From: Chitinophagales bacterium
GTDB taxonomy: Bacteria; Bacteroidota; Bacteroidia; Chitinophagales; Saprospiraceae
DNA: 64,000 bases
Direction: 5' to 3'
Assembly: GCA_022360175.1 (NCBI GenBank)
Contig: JAKSDI010000114.1
Coordinates: forward strand, 1 to 64,000
The notes under the pieces: generated by a model
What the model was told of the DNA's origin: nothing
The model's input: only the letters and a program-made list of their open reading frames with translations
Database searches by the model: none
Shown here: positions 1 through 8,934 of the stretch, piece after piece
How positions within the stretch are numbered: position 1 is the first letter of the stretch
Layout: every line of letters starts with the position of its first letter
Position numbers and translations under genes: made by a program

Positions 1-19
1 AAATTAAATTGAATAAAAT
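1..19. repeat. IS630 inverted repeat, left copy
   Basis: Pairs with the reverse complement of 1054-1072 at 15 of 19 positions, with an unbroken AAATTAA outer block and an AAAAT inner block. It sits just outside the transposase stop codon. It may extend beyond the window start. Confidence 0.6.
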
Positions 20-1028
20 GGATCACTAAAATTTATATTGTAATCTGAGCCAAAAGAGGCTAGAATATTTTTGACAGCTTTGGTTAATGTTTTCCAAGAT
101 TGATAGTTTCTAGGTTTAAGCCACTCATATTTGATCTTTCGCCACAAAGTTTCGATCCGATTCAAATGTGGACTATATCTAGGCAAGAAAAAGATAAACA
201 AGTCCTGTTCTTCCCATTCTTGTCTTTTGTCCATCACTTTACGTGCCCGATGAATTGGTGCATTATCCAGGATCAAAACTGTTGGCCGATTGATTTTAGT
301 AGCAAAGTGGCTTATAGACTGAATGATAAAATCTGCGTCGACTCTATCCTCTGTTGGATAGCAAACTAGCCGATTATCAGCATATAGTAAACCAAAAACA
401 CTAAGTGTTTTGCCTTTACGAGGATGTATGCGAACCCACTGCCCGATAGGTTGCCAACCATAGGGTAAACAGGGAACAAGTTGAAAGCCCGACTCGTCAG
501 CAAAAACTAAATCAATTTGCTGTCCTTGATAAAGCTTCCATAACAGCTTGAGGCGCTTTAACTTCTCTGCGTATTCGCTTGCATCTTGCTTGGTTTTGAG
601 GCACTTTCTAAATCGTTTGTATCTGTAACCAAGCTTTTTAAAAAACGGCGTAAGGTGACCTTGCTAATTGGAAATCCTAAGCTTGATTCCAACTCACTTT
701 TGAGCTGGTTGAGGTTACGGTTCTCTTTTTTCAGGCTTTGTTTGACCTGCTTGCGGTGAGCTTCGTTCTCTATATCTAGTTTACGTTTGCGCCCGCGACC
801 TTTACGAATCTTTAAGCCTTCGATGCCTTCTGATTCCCAGCGGTTAAACCAACTATAAAGAGAAGTTTGACTAACTTCTAACCTCTTGGATATTTCTGGA
901 ATCGATAAGCCCGAATTTGATAGAAGAATACTCTGGCAATGAATACGGTAATTATGGTTGCCCCCCTTACGGTATCCATTTGTCAAGTCTTCTATCTGCT
1001 CCGCTGTCAAATCTTTGATGTATCTCAT
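4..1028 (-). CDS. IS630-family transposase, two frames joined by -1 frameshift
   Basis: Cuts and pastes the element through a DDE-type RNase H-fold nuclease. The first frame (1028 down to 558, 156 residues) carries the N-terminal helix-turn-helix region (IPEISKRLEVSQTSLYSWFN). The second frame, read after a -1 shift near position 640, continues GYRYKR, then FADESGF (first Asp), LDNAPIH (second Asp) and HLNRIETLWRKIK (Glu), and ends at position 4. The family-typical sequence GYRYKRxRK starts directly after the slippery heptamer, so the two frames make one protein of about 340 residues. The alternative, a recent inactivating frameshift, is less likely because the shift coincides with a canonical slip site. 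Confidence 0.85.
636..642 (-). other. Programmed -1 frameshift site (TTTAAAA heptamer)
   Basis: On the minus strand the zero-frame codons read TTT TTA AAA AGC, so the heptamer T-TTA-AAA fits the canonical X-XXY-YYZ slippery pattern. Moving back one base here joins the HTH frame to the DDE frame exactly where IS630 homology continues. Frameshifting in IS630 elements is established; the exact site here is inferred from sequence. Confidence 0.7.
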
Positions 1029-1053
1029 AATTTATAAAGATACATCAAAATTT

Positions 1054-1072
1054 ATTTTCGTAAACTTAATTT
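1054..1072. repeat. IS630 inverted repeat, right copy
   Basis: Partner of the 1-19 repeat, 25 bases upstream of the transposase start codon, so promoter elements for the transposase would lie in or beside it. Confidence 0.6.
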
Positions 1073-1083
1073 GATTACTTACT

Positions 1084-1250
1084 TAAGTAAGAGAGCATAT
1101 ATAATTAATCTTTTTATGGTGGCATCTTTTTCTGATATTTTGTGTTCCATCCTCGCCTTGATAGCTTTGGCTATCAGACTCCGGGTGTGCCTTAACTATC
1201 AAAAAAAGCTGCTCGACCAAAAAAGCAACCTAATTATGCTCTCTTACTTA
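1084..1250. repeat. 167-bp element bounded by 20-bp inverted repeats (MITE-like)
   Basis: The sequence TAAGTAAGAGAGCATAATTA at the right end (minus strand, 1231-1250) matches the left end (1084-1107) at all 20 positions apart from a 4-base TATA insertion in the left copy. Inside lies a small perfect hairpin at 1159-1176 (GATAGC/GCTATC). No coding frame is convincing. The right arm holds the stop codon of the AraC-type gene, so the element overlaps that gene's end. It could be a miniature inverted-repeat element, or a deleted IS next to the IS630 copy. Confidence 0.5.
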
Positions 1251-2072
1251 TATTTTTCGCAAAACCGAAGGCGGTGCCCCCTCTATTTTTTTGAAAGTCC
1301 GAATGAAGTGGCTCTGATCAAAGAAGCCTACCTCATTGGCAATCTGAGTAAGAGAAGCCGTACCTGGGAAGAGTTTTTTAGCTTCTTCTATCCGCAAATT
1401 ACGCAGATACTGAAATGGTGACAGTCCATACTTTTTGCTGAATTGCCGGACGAGGTGGTAACGACTCAGATGTGCATAAGCGGCGATATCCTGTAAATTG
1501 ATTTGCTCCTTATAATTGTCGCGAATGAAGCGTTTAGCCCTGAAGAGGGCAGATGTATTCATTTGCGCTGAACTACTCGCCTTCTTTTTATTACTGTATC
1601 GTTGCAGCAGCGTAAATAAGAGCGCCGTATAATCTGCTTCTACTTTCAAGTCACCGCTTTGATGCGTCAGCGCCTGACTCAAAGTAGCTAGCTGCCGTAC
1701 CAATAAGGCATCAGTAATAGGCTGCGTTTCAAATACCACATCTCCACTTATCTCTATATCGTTGTTGACATAAAGTCGTTTCAGCCATGCTTCTGTGACG
1801 CGCAAAGAACGGAAGCGCAGATATCGTTGATCATAAGAGTTGCCAGCATGCAGTTCTCCGGGATTGATGATCAGTACCTGCCCAGGCTCCACCTGATAGC
1901 TTTGATTTTCGGTGAAGCCTTCATTGCATCCTTCTTCAACCAATAAAATGGTGTAATGACTGTGAAAGTGTTTGCCAAACTGATGATCCTTATACTCGGT
2001 AGTAGACAAGCGTATTGCTCCTGTTGCTGCTTTTCCCAGATGTTGTATGCGTATATCATTAGATGGGTCCAT
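1248..2072 (-). CDS. AraC-family transcriptional regulator
   Basis: Probable DNA-binding regulator with an N-terminal cupin-like sensor (residues about 20-130, with HFHSHYTILLVEEG and PGELHAG) and two C-terminal helix-turn-helix motifs (about 180-274; QDIAAYAHLSRYHLVRQFSKK and IANEVGFFDQSHFIRTFKK). The length of 274 residues is normal for the family. Its ligand is not identifiable. It is a single gene, with the TPR-CHAT gene upstream on the same strand. The last codons lie inside the right arm of a 20-bp inverted repeat, so insertion of that element may have altered the C-terminus slightly. Confidence 0.9.
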   Translation of the reverse strand: MDPSNDIRIQHLGKAATGAIRLSTTEYKDHQFGKHFHSHYTILLVEEGCNEGFTENQSYQVEPGQVLIINPGELHAGNSYDQRYLRFRSLRVTEAWLKRLYVNNDIEISGDVVFETQPITDALLVRQLATLSQALTHQSGDLKVEADYTALLFTLLQRYSNKKKASSSAQMNTSALFRAKRFIRDNYKEQINLQDIAAYAHLSRYHLVRQFSKKYGLSPFQYLRNLRIEEAKKLFPGTASLTQIANEVGFFDQSHFIRTFKKIEGAPPSVLRKI

Positions 2073-2142
2073 CTGCTACTTGGGCTTCATTTTTTAATAG
2101 AGACAGCAGAATGGGTAGAGGGTGGCATGAAGAAAGTAAGGG

Positions 2143-5100
2143 CTATTCTTTATTCCTATACCAATAGTAGCCTACTGCGCCAATAAGCAACACACAAATA
2201 CCAGCGATAATAAGCCCGGAAGGAAAAGAGCGGCGCAGAGCTTGTTGATCACCCAATGCAACAAAACTTGCCCAGTAGAAAGGATGGCGATATTCCAATC
2301 CAGCTTCTTCTAAAAACTCCAGCTTAGCAGTTCTTAGAGCCTGGCTTTTATTCATCCCACTAGCTAGTTTTTTATAGTAAGAAGGCATGAGCTGGCTAGT
2401 AGAGCGGTCATTCACTTTCCATAGACTCATAACAATACTGGGTACTCCTGCATACATGAAACTACGAGCAATACTAAAAACTCCTTCACCTGATTCATAT
2501 TTTCCAACTCCGGTTTCACAGGCACTTAAAACTGCTAGCTGAGCATTGAGGTCGAGATTAGCAATTTCGTAGTGGTATAGTATATTGTGTTCCAGGGCAT
2601 TGGTATCTGCATTGGAGAAAATAAGGTGACCAAATTTTGTGTTTTCAAAATCCGCTTCGCCATGCATTGCTAGATGAAGGATGCCGTAATGGGGTGCCTT
2701 TTCTAAAAAATTAGCTTTAGTAGCGTTTGCAGAAGCCATGAAATAACCGTCAAAATACTGATCAATAGCATTGACTTCAGCAGCCGTATTTTCTAAAACC
2801 GAAATGCCATTCCTAAGCTGCCTGCTTCGGATGTCTACTTGTGCAACCGTTGGATTTGTATCCTTGTATGATGGAGCAAAAGCAAGGCATTGGATATTAG
2901 GCTGTAATTCACTATGCCGCTCCTGGTTTTTTTCTAATAGCTTAATTGAGTAAGTATACTGTATCTGGTATTTCTTGATGAGATAAGGAAGCTGACCAAA
3001 ATTTGAGCTTGCCTGATTGATTAAGTCCGTATTGAGTACTTCAAAAGGTAGTGTATTTAAACCTTCATCAGGGACAATAATTAGCTGGCTAATATCGGTA
3101 GGTAGTTTTTCAATAGCCTCTTTGAGCAAGCCGTTGTATAATGAACAGGCCCCTGCATTAAACTGTTGGTAAGTCTGCTTAGGATTCGACAAAAAAGATT
3201 TTGTATCAAAAAGAAGCGGTTTAAACTGCGATAAGTATTGTTGAATACTCTCTGGGTGTTCTAATGGAATCATTTGCAGGACATCTTTACCAAGGACAAA
3301 GGCATATGCGTGTTTCTCTCCAATAAAATATTCAATCAATGCAGTTTGTCGATCAGGCAGGGATGCTTGCGTTTTGATGGGATCAAAAGGTTCGTCTTGA
3401 TATTTAAGTTGATAATAATCTGGATACGCTGTTTCTATTTTTTCTTTTAGGTTTGCTAATTCCAGCCTTGCATCTCTCAGGTAATTCTGGAAAAGGTTCA
3501 TCTTTAATGAATCCTGCTCTTCGAGTAGGCTGTAATACCTTTTTTCATAAAAAGCAATGTCAATACTTAAGTCGCGTTCTTTATCAAGCAAGGCCTGTGG
3601 TACGCTCGTATGTTGCCTGCCTGTTTTTGTTATAAAAGCCTCTAATAACAGTATCGATTTGCTTTTTTCAGAGAGCAAAAAAGCAGTTTTGAGGTATTGC
3701 TGAGATTGTGTTTTCTCAAACAGCTGATAGGCTGTATGAATAGCTTCACTATAGATTTCTTTAAATTGTTCACTCCAGAAAAGTTCATTTTCCTCTAGTG
3801 TATAGGTTTGCCTTAAGCTATCTGTCCACTGTATAGCAAGCAGATAGGTAGATAAGCTCGATTCTAAGTTATCAGGAAGGAGAGATAATATACGGGCTTT
3901 CTGATGTAAAGTTTCCAAAAAATGAATATCATCATATACACTACCATCTAAGCTAGGGTTGCTTAATATATCCAGAGAATCTGTAAAATCATTTTTAACT
4001 TTCACCAATGCTTGCTGGTAATTTAGCAGCGCTTCTTTATAGTTTTTTTGTTGTGTATAAGCTTCACCCAATCGGTAGTAAACTCTGGAAGGATGGACTT
4101 GCTTCTTTTTACTGATGGTACTCAAATTGAGCAATGCAGTTTCCAGGCTTTTTACTGCGAACCCAGGCTGATTGACTTGTATGTAATACCTACCCTGAGC
4201 ATAATGTGCATTGGCAAGATAACTTTTCTCTCCTGTTTCAATAGCTCTAGTCAGGTAATACTGTGCGCTATCATATTGTACTATTTCTCTGTAAGTATGG
4301 CCAAGATTTATATAATTATTGACCAATAATTTATTATAACGTGGAAGTTCTGGTTCTTTCTCCAGCAATGCTACGTTTTCAAGGAAATAAGGGAGCGCAG
4401 TTTTACCTTTTTGTTGACTGAGTAGTAGTTGACCAATGTTAATCCTGCCAATTATTTGATTAGTTGTTTGTCCGGGCAATTGTTGAAAACGATGGAGTGC
4501 TTTTTGGTAATAATCCATTGCCCTTTTTAAATCACCTTTAGCTTCATAAGCAATCCCCATGTTATTGTAAAGTGTAGCGACAAAGGAGGAATCAAAATCA
4601 GTAAGGCTTTTAGACAATTCCAGCGAAAGGGCTTTTTCAGTGGTGTGGATTACCTGGGTCAAATCCCCTCGTTTTTTATAAAAAATGCCTCGTAAATTAT
4701 ATAAGGTACTATATATGTCTTTTGTAAAATTTTCGGATTCCCAGAATGGACCTTCTAATAGTTTAAGCCCGGCTTCATTTTTTCCTAAATAGTAGTAGTT
4801 GACCGCTTGTAGTAATTTAGACCAGGCCATCTGTTCCCATTCCTGATAAAGTTCAAAAATTGGAAGGGCCTTTTCGTAAAAATATAAAGAACTATCGTAT
4901 TCTTGAAAGGCCGTATATACCTCCCCATTTTGCCGATAGGCATCTGCGAGCAGCAGGTGATTTGCGGGAAGCTTAGATTGAGCAGCCAGAAGTGCCTGTT
5001 TGGCGTAAACGGCTTTTGTATCGTAGTCCAGATAATCAGCAAAGGCCGCTATATCTACCAGTGTTTCTATATATTTCTCCCACAATTGATGCTTTTCATA

Positions 5101-5313
5101 AAGATGGCTGGCAGAGTCTATATACAACAAAGCTTTTTCATATCTGCCCTTTTCTACTAAATCATCATGTTCTATCAATAAACTAATTGCAGAGCACGTA
5201 TCTTCTTCAATCGAAGTGGTGAACACCCCCTTGTAGCCGGACTGAAAACTTGTGTTAATACAATAGATAACCCCAAACAAAACGATGTAGAGTAAAAGAT
5301 GACAATTCCTCAT
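2143..5313 (-). CDS. TPR-CHAT domain protein (caspase-like peptidase)
   Basis: A 1056-residue protein. It has an N-terminal hydrophobic segment (residues 3-19), a long array of tetratricopeptide repeats (about 90-480), a helical linker and a CHAT domain (about 770-1020). It ends in a transmembrane helix (about 1030-1048) and a short basic tail. The CHAT catalytic pair is present: His in LAMHGEAD (residue 884) and Cys in LSACETG (residue 932). CHAT domains are clan CD cysteine peptidases, and TPR-CHAT proteins take part in conflict and programmed-death systems such as Craspase (established). The substrate here is unknown. The small gene at 5434-5895 is upstream on the same strand, and a hairpin at 5340-5372 separates the two. 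Confidence 0.85.
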   Translation of the reverse strand: MRNCHLLLYIVLFGVIYCINTSFQSGYKGVFTTSIEEDTCSAISLLIEHDDLVEKGRYEKALLYIDSASHLYEKHQLWEKYIETLVDIAAFADYLDYDTKAVYAKQALLAAQSKLPANHLLLADAYRQNGEVYTAFQEYDSSLYFYEKALPIFELYQEWEQMAWSKLLQAVNYYYLGKNEAGLKLLEGPFWESENFTKDIYSTLYNLRGIFYKKRGDLTQVIHTTEKALSLELSKSLTDFDSSFVATLYNNMGIAYEAKGDLKRAMDYYQKALHRFQQLPGQTTNQIIGRINIGQLLLSQQKGKTALPYFLENVALLEKEPELPRYNKLLVNNYINLGHTYREIVQYDSAQYYLTRAIETGEKSYLANAHYAQGRYYIQVNQPGFAVKSLETALLNLSTISKKKQVHPSRVYYRLGEAYTQQKNYKEALLNYQQALVKVKNDFTDSLDILSNPSLDGSVYDDIHFLETLHQKARILSLLPDNLESSLSTYLLAIQWTDSLRQTYTLEENELFWSEQFKEIYSEAIHTAYQLFEKTQSQQYLKTAFLLSEKSKSILLLEAFITKTGRQHTSVPQALLDKERDLSIDIAFYEKRYYSLLEEQDSLKMNLFQNYLRDARLELANLKEKIETAYPDYYQLKYQDEPFDPIKTQASLPDRQTALIEYFIGEKHAYAFVLGKDVLQMIPLEHPESIQQYLSQFKPLLFDTKSFLSNPKQTYQQFNAGACSLYNGLLKEAIEKLPTDISQLIIVPDEGLNTLPFEVLNTDLINQASSNFGQLPYLIKKYQIQYTYSIKLLEKNQERHSELQPNIQCLAFAPSYKDTNPTVAQVDIRSRQLRNGISVLENTAAEVNAIDQYFDGYFMASANATKANFLEKAPHYGILHLAMHGEADFENTKFGHLIFSNADTNALEHNILYHYEIANLDLNAQLAVLSACETGVGKYESGEGVFSIARSFMYAGVPSIVMSLWKVNDRSTSQLMPSYYKKLASGMNKSQALRTAKLEFLEEAGLEYRHPFYWASFVALGDQQALRRSFPSGLIIAGICVLLIGAVGYYWYRNKE

Positions 5314-5339
5314 AGTTGCTTCTATTATCTATAAGGTAC

Positions 5340-5372
5340 AAAACTTATGTAGTATTCTTCTACATAAGTTTT
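5340..5372. terminator. Hairpin between small gene and CHAT gene
   Basis: Perfect 13-bp stem (AAAACTTATGTAG/CTACATAAGTTTT) with a 7-base loop, 61 bases past the stop of the 5434-5895 gene. The arm ends in TTTT on both strands, so it may terminate in either direction; the T run is short. It could also attenuate readthrough into the CHAT gene, whose start is 27 bases further on. Confidence 0.55.
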
Positions 5373-5433
5373 GCTATTATGGTATGGAGTAAAAGCATTC
5401 CTGCACAGCTCCCCTTCTCATAACCTATTACTA

Positions 5434-5895
5434 TTACACTTCAGCATATTGAAATTCAGCATAATCTTCAGTTGATGCAGCCGGATAAAGTGCCTCATAA
5501 GACAATATAGGATCATTATCCGCAGGATTTGTTCTGGTAGTGGAATAGATTAATGCGGCAACTTGATCCCCACTAAAAGGAAAATGATAAGGTAACAAGC
5601 CTGTATAAGATTTTCTAAATACCAGGACCAGGCATTGGACAACTTCAGTTGCACCTCCATTAGGATTTTGTACATGCACGCCTATAGGATTTTCTTCAAA
5701 CTCTCCTTCTATCATGATCTCATGCGGAGGGTAATGATAAGGGTTTTGTGGATTGAATGCCAGCCTGTAAATTTGCTTTTCTAATGTTGATTGATCTTCT
5801 ATACTATTTGCTTCAAAATAAACAGATACTATTGCATTAGGATCAGGATCAGAAACCATCGTAACTTTAACAACTTTGGGCTTTTTATTCGCCAT
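5434..5895 (-). CDS. Hypothetical protein next to CHAT protease
   Basis: I do not recognise this 153-residue protein. It starts with a short lysine-rich stretch (MANKKPKVVKVTMV) and has no signal peptide or membrane helix. Alternating hydrophobic strands and Pro/Asn/Gly-rich turns suggest a compact beta fold, and the tail is acidic (EDYAEFQYAEV). It precedes the TPR-CHAT gene on the same strand with 120 bases between, so it could be a substrate, regulator or partner of that peptidase. That link rests only on position. Confidence 0.6.
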   Translation of the reverse strand: MANKKPKVVKVTMVSDPDPNAIVSVYFEANSIEDQSTLEKQIYRLAFNPQNPYHYPPHEIMIEGEFEENPIGVHVQNPNGGATEVVQCLVLVFRKSYTGLLPYHFPFSGDQVAALIYSTTRTNPADNDPILSYEALYPAASTEDYAEFQYAEV

Positions 5896-6183
5896 AACTT
5901 AAAAGAGTTTTAGGTTTAAAAATTTGGTTTATTTATTATTCAGGTACTAAAAATCTCGTGATGCAAACCTTTCATGACTTGCCTCTTCCAATTAATAAAA
6001 CCTATTTGTTTTTATTTCTAATAAAGCTTCCTGAACTTAAATGTACATAGAAGTAAGCAGCTGTACAATATCACCTCCAGTCAATTTAACTTCACTGTTT
6101 CATATTATAGTTAGCTACTGGCAGATACATTTATCTATGTAAATACAGCCGGAAAAGTTACTCCTTAGAGAAGTAAATTATTA
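5896..6183. other. Intergenic region, nothing recognised
   Basis: 288 AT-rich bases between the pxpC stop and the start of the small gene at 5895. They must carry the promoter for the small gene and the 3' end of the pxp transcript. I see no strong hairpin and no coding frame. Confidence 0.5.
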
Positions 6184-7035
6184 TTAAAAATTCTTTAGCT
6201 CAAACTTCACTTCTTCATCGCTTAGCTTCTGCGCAAGGCGTGAAATGCTCCTCTCCATCAATTGAAGCACTCTCGGATAGCCTCCCGTTACCTGTGCATC
6301 TTGCATTAGAATAATTAATTTTCCGGAAGGCGTCAATTGTACTGTGCCGGGTAATACAGCAGAGGTCAACATCGATGGGAGATCGTTTTTGATGGGTTCA
6401 TTTAAGCGGATGCCCATTCTGTCGCTGTCTTTAGATAGGGTGAAGGTGGATGTTAATATTTGTCTTTTCTGCTTGTCTGAAAGCCAGTCAAATTCAGGGC
6501 CTTTTAGGCAGGGGATTTGTCGGCTTGTAAAATGGTGGAAATCCGCTTTTATTGAGGCATGGGATACACTTTGGTTTTGTAGGCATGGGTCATATGGTAA
6601 TTCTTGTCCTTTCTGAATTAAAAAATCGGAAGTAATGCCTTTATAATAACTTCGGCTCCCCAGAATTTTTGGTGTTAAGAAGCCTCCCTTTAGTGCCAGG
6701 TAAGTCCGGCACCCAAATCGCCTATTGCCAAAAGAAAGGATATCTCCTTCATTTATAAAAATTGCAGCATTTTGTCCAATTGCCCGTCCATTGATTTTAG
6801 CTGAGAAATCAGCGCCCGTAATAGCAATCGTTGTACGCTCTTTAAATAGTAATTTACATCCACCGAAAGTAATTTCTAAAACGGCATCATTTTCATTATT
6901 GTGTAAAATCAGGTTGGCCAATTTTGCTGAATAAGCATCCATTGCACCGGAACATGGAACACCCAGGCTTCCAGCTCTCTTTCTGCCTAAATCCTGTACA
7001 GATGTATAGAAGCCCGGATGAAGTACCTCAAGCAT
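6184..7035 (-). CDS. pxpC: 5-oxoprolinase subunit PxpC (KipA/biotin-dependent carboxylase fold)
   Basis: Third subunit of the ATP-dependent prokaryotic 5-oxoprolinase, which opens 5-oxoproline (pyroglutamate) to glutamate in the cytoplasm. The 283 residues match the KipA/AHS2 family: an N-terminal TSVQDLGR followed by GVPCSGAMDAYS and AVLEITFGG, and a C-terminal LMQDAQVTGGYPRV. It is the last gene of the operon and overlaps pxpB by 8 bases, as expected for subunits that work as a pair. The family is sometimes named allophanate hydrolase subunit 2, but the pxpA neighbour favours oxoprolinase. Confidence 0.9.
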   Translation of the reverse strand: MLEVLHPGFYTSVQDLGRKRAGSLGVPCSGAMDAYSAKLANLILHNNENDAVLEITFGGCKLLFKERTTIAITGADFSAKINGRAIGQNAAIFINEGDILSFGNRRFGCRTYLALKGGFLTPKILGSRSYYKGITSDFLIQKGQELPYDPCLQNQSVSHASIKADFHHFTSRQIPCLKGPEFDWLSDKQKRQILTSTFTLSKDSDRMGIRLNEPIKNDLPSMLTSAVLPGTVQLTPSGKLIILMQDAQVTGGYPRVLQLMERSISRLAQKLSDEEVKFELKNF

Positions 7036-7759
7036 TGATCACCGTTTTTGAAAGTTCATAGATTCCCTGATCAAGCTTTTTATTAATACGAGTATATTCT
7101 TCAAAGCTCACGGGTGAAAATTTTATTTTATCTCCCGATTTTGCCAAGCAAGGTTGCTCCTTTTTGAGATCAAATAGATGAATAGGGGTACTTCCGATAA
7201 TATGCCAGCCTCCGGCACTTTGCATCGGGTAAACACCAGTCTGATGCCCTCCTATAGCTACAGATCCTTTGTTGACTCGTAATCTTGGGGTTTCCTTTCT
7301 GGCTATGTGCAAACGCTCATCCAAACCACCCAGATACAGGAACCCCGGCAAAAAACCTATGAAATAAACCATGTAGGTAGCCTTTGAATGCAGTTCGATG
7401 ACCTCGTTTACCGACAGGCTTAATCTTTTTGACAGTTCCATTAAATCAATACCAAATTGAGTATCATAACAAACAGGGATGTCCCATAAGTAAGAGGTCA
7501 ATGTAGTGCTTTGGTGAGCTGTTTTGTATAAAGTTTCAAGCGCTTGTTTGGTTTTATTATAGTTTTTAAAAATGGATTGATATTTCACGGCAAGTGAATT
7601 ATAGCTCACAATACAATCTTCTATTTCTTCGGATAAATTGTCCAGAATAGCTGCTTTCAATCGGATGATATCATATAGAATATCTTCCTGAATCCTGGCG
7701 GGCCATTCGATCAGGATGGTCTTTTCTCCAAATTGTTTGTAGGTTATGGGAGTGGGCAT
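7028..7759 (-). CDS. pxpB: 5-oxoprolinase subunit PxpB (KipI family)
   Basis: Partner of PxpC in 5-oxoproline hydrolysis. The KipI/AHS1 signature is clear: YFIGFLPGFLYLGGLDERL, then RLRVNKGSVAIGGHQTGVYP and GGWHIIGSTP. I place the start at 7759 (MPTPITYKQFGE), giving 243 residues. The reading frame is open further upstream to 7807, but those 16 residues (MLVYWRS...) do not look like the family N-terminus. The 3' end overlaps pxpC. An unusually long gap of about 430 bases separates it from pxpA, with which it would normally be contiguous. Confidence 0.9.
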   Translation of the reverse strand: MPTPITYKQFGEKTILIEWPARIQEDILYDIIRLKAAILDNLSEEIEDCIVSYNSLAVKYQSIFKNYNKTKQALETLYKTAHQSTTLTSYLWDIPVCYDTQFGIDLMELSKRLSLSVNEVIELHSKATYMVYFIGFLPGFLYLGGLDERLHIARKETPRLRVNKGSVAIGGHQTGVYPMQSAGGWHIIGSTPIHLFDLKKEQPCLAKSGDKIKFSPVSFEEYTRINKKLDQGIYELSKTVINA

Positions 7760-7807
7760 AAGTAAGTTGGTTAGTTGGCTAAGTAGACTTCTCCAATAGA
7801 CAAGCAA

Positions 7808-8193
7808 AATCTACCTACATGACTACTAAGCTTTTAGTTTCTAAGTGTAACGACATTTAAACTTAGGGGCAATGATTCCCCCCTAAATCCCCCGCACGCT
7901 GTCGCTGTAGCTTTAGCATAGGCGCCCAGCGGTGGACATTCAAGCATTGAACAATATTTCAAAGATAAAAACAAGTGTTCCCAAGTTAAGCTGTCAGTAC
8001 ATCTAAGCTTTTCATAATATAAAAGACTACCATCAGGAGCAATAATTTAGCAGTTGAGTTATGTTTAATACTTTGTATTGGCTCAAACAGTGCGCCGTTT
8101 TTAACGCTTTTTATGTCCCTGCTCCGCTAAAGCAGATAAAGCCGATATATATAAAAGAGTGTTAGCCCTTTTTAATGGAAGATTTAGTTCAAA
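7808..8193. other. 386-base gap inside the pxp operon
   Basis: No gene is visible. A locally GC-rich patch near 7865-7935 contains two C-runs (CCCCCC and CCCCC) and stands out from its AT-rich surroundings. The sequence around 8085-8150 is also more GC-rich. The stretch splits pxpA from pxpB-pxpC, which are usually adjacent, so it looks like inserted or decayed material. I could not identify an IS or a hairpin with a T run. pxpB may need its own promoter here. Confidence 0.45.
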
Positions 8194-8934
8194 TCACACA
8201 ATCTGAATACCTTTTCTGGGTAGCTCCTCATAAATGTACTGAATCAACTCCACTGCATTTTGGGTATCCCCATGTACACAAAAAGTAGCTGCCTGTATCT
8301 TAACAGCATCACTTTCAACCGTTTTGACCTGCCCATTGAGGATCATACTTTCAAGATGCTGTAAGACTTCTTTTTTGTCATGGATAACGGCATTTTTTTC
8401 TTTTCTGGAAACAAGGCTAAGATCATTATGATACCGCCTGTCGGCAAATGCTTCGTATTTAACTTTGATGTTATGCAGGAGGGCTTCTTTGGCAATTGCC
8501 GAACCAAAAGGGGCATATAGGAAAGTATTGGGCAAGGTATTTTTAATGGCAAAAAGACAGGTACGGGCTAATGCTGCATCTTTTGCACTCGAATTATACA
8601 GCGCTCCATGAAACTTGATATGATGAACGGGAACCTCTAAAGCATCCGCTAGTTTTTTTAAAGCTAAAATTTGCTTTTCCAGGCTTTCTAATAAGTCATT
8701 AGAAGAAATGTCCATAAATTTTCGTCCAAAATGTTCCCGGTCGGGAAAAGAAGGATGGGCACCAATTTTTACATTATACTTTATTGCCAATCCAATCACT
8801 TCTTTCATACTGTCTTCATCTCCCGCATGTCCTCCGCAAGCTATATTACAAGAAGAGATAAAGGGCATAAGGTGGGCTTCATTGCCAACACCCTCCCCAA
8901 GATCACAATTGATATCAATCGTTTTAATAGACAT
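8194..8934 (-). CDS. pxpA: 5-oxoprolinase subunit PxpA (LamB/YcsF family)
   Basis: Subunit of ATP-dependent 5-oxoprolinase with the YcsF/LamB fold. Signatures in order: DINCDLGEG at the N-terminus, NIACGGHAGDEDSM, IGAHPSFPDREHFGRKFM, HHIKFHGALYN, and FADRRYHNDLSLVSR. The 246 residues are normal for the family. The start overlaps the end of the transporter gene by 11 bases, which points to one transcript and translational coupling. The product works with PxpB and PxpC encoded downstream. Confidence 0.92.
   Translation of the reverse strand: MSIKTIDINCDLGEGVGNEAHLMPFISSCNIACGGHAGDEDSMKEVIGLAIKYNVKIGAHPSFPDREHFGRKFMDISSNDLLESLEKQILALKKLADALEVPVHHIKFHGALYNSSAKDAALARTCLFAIKNTLPNTFLYAPFGSAIAKEALLHNIKVKYEAFADRRYHNDLSLVSRKEKNAVIHDKKEVLQHLESMILNGQVKTVESDAVKIQAATFCVHGDTQNAVELIQYIYEELPRKGIQIV

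Larger units (their letters stand above)
1..1072 (-). mobile_element. IS630-family insertion sequence
   Basis: A transposase gene on the minus strand fills almost the whole interval and is bracketed by imperfect inverted repeats at 1-19 and 1054-1072 (15 of 19 positions match). The left end lies at or just beyond the window edge, so the element may be cut by a few bases and the TA target duplication typical of IS630 cannot be confirmed. The single transposase in two overlapping frames and the short AT-rich ends fit the IS630/Tc1-mariner superfamily. All three catalytic acidic motifs are readable and no stop interrupts the shifted frame, so the copy may be active. Confidence 0.85.

Noticed and set aside
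1071-1421. 116-codon plus-strand frame over the IS edge and the AraC gene end
   Set aside because: It spans the MITE-like element and the antisense of the AraC C-terminus; no homology features.
6184-7759. Annotating the pair as allophanate/urea carboxylase hydrolase subunits
   Set aside because: pxpA is present in the same operon, and no urea amidolyase genes are nearby.
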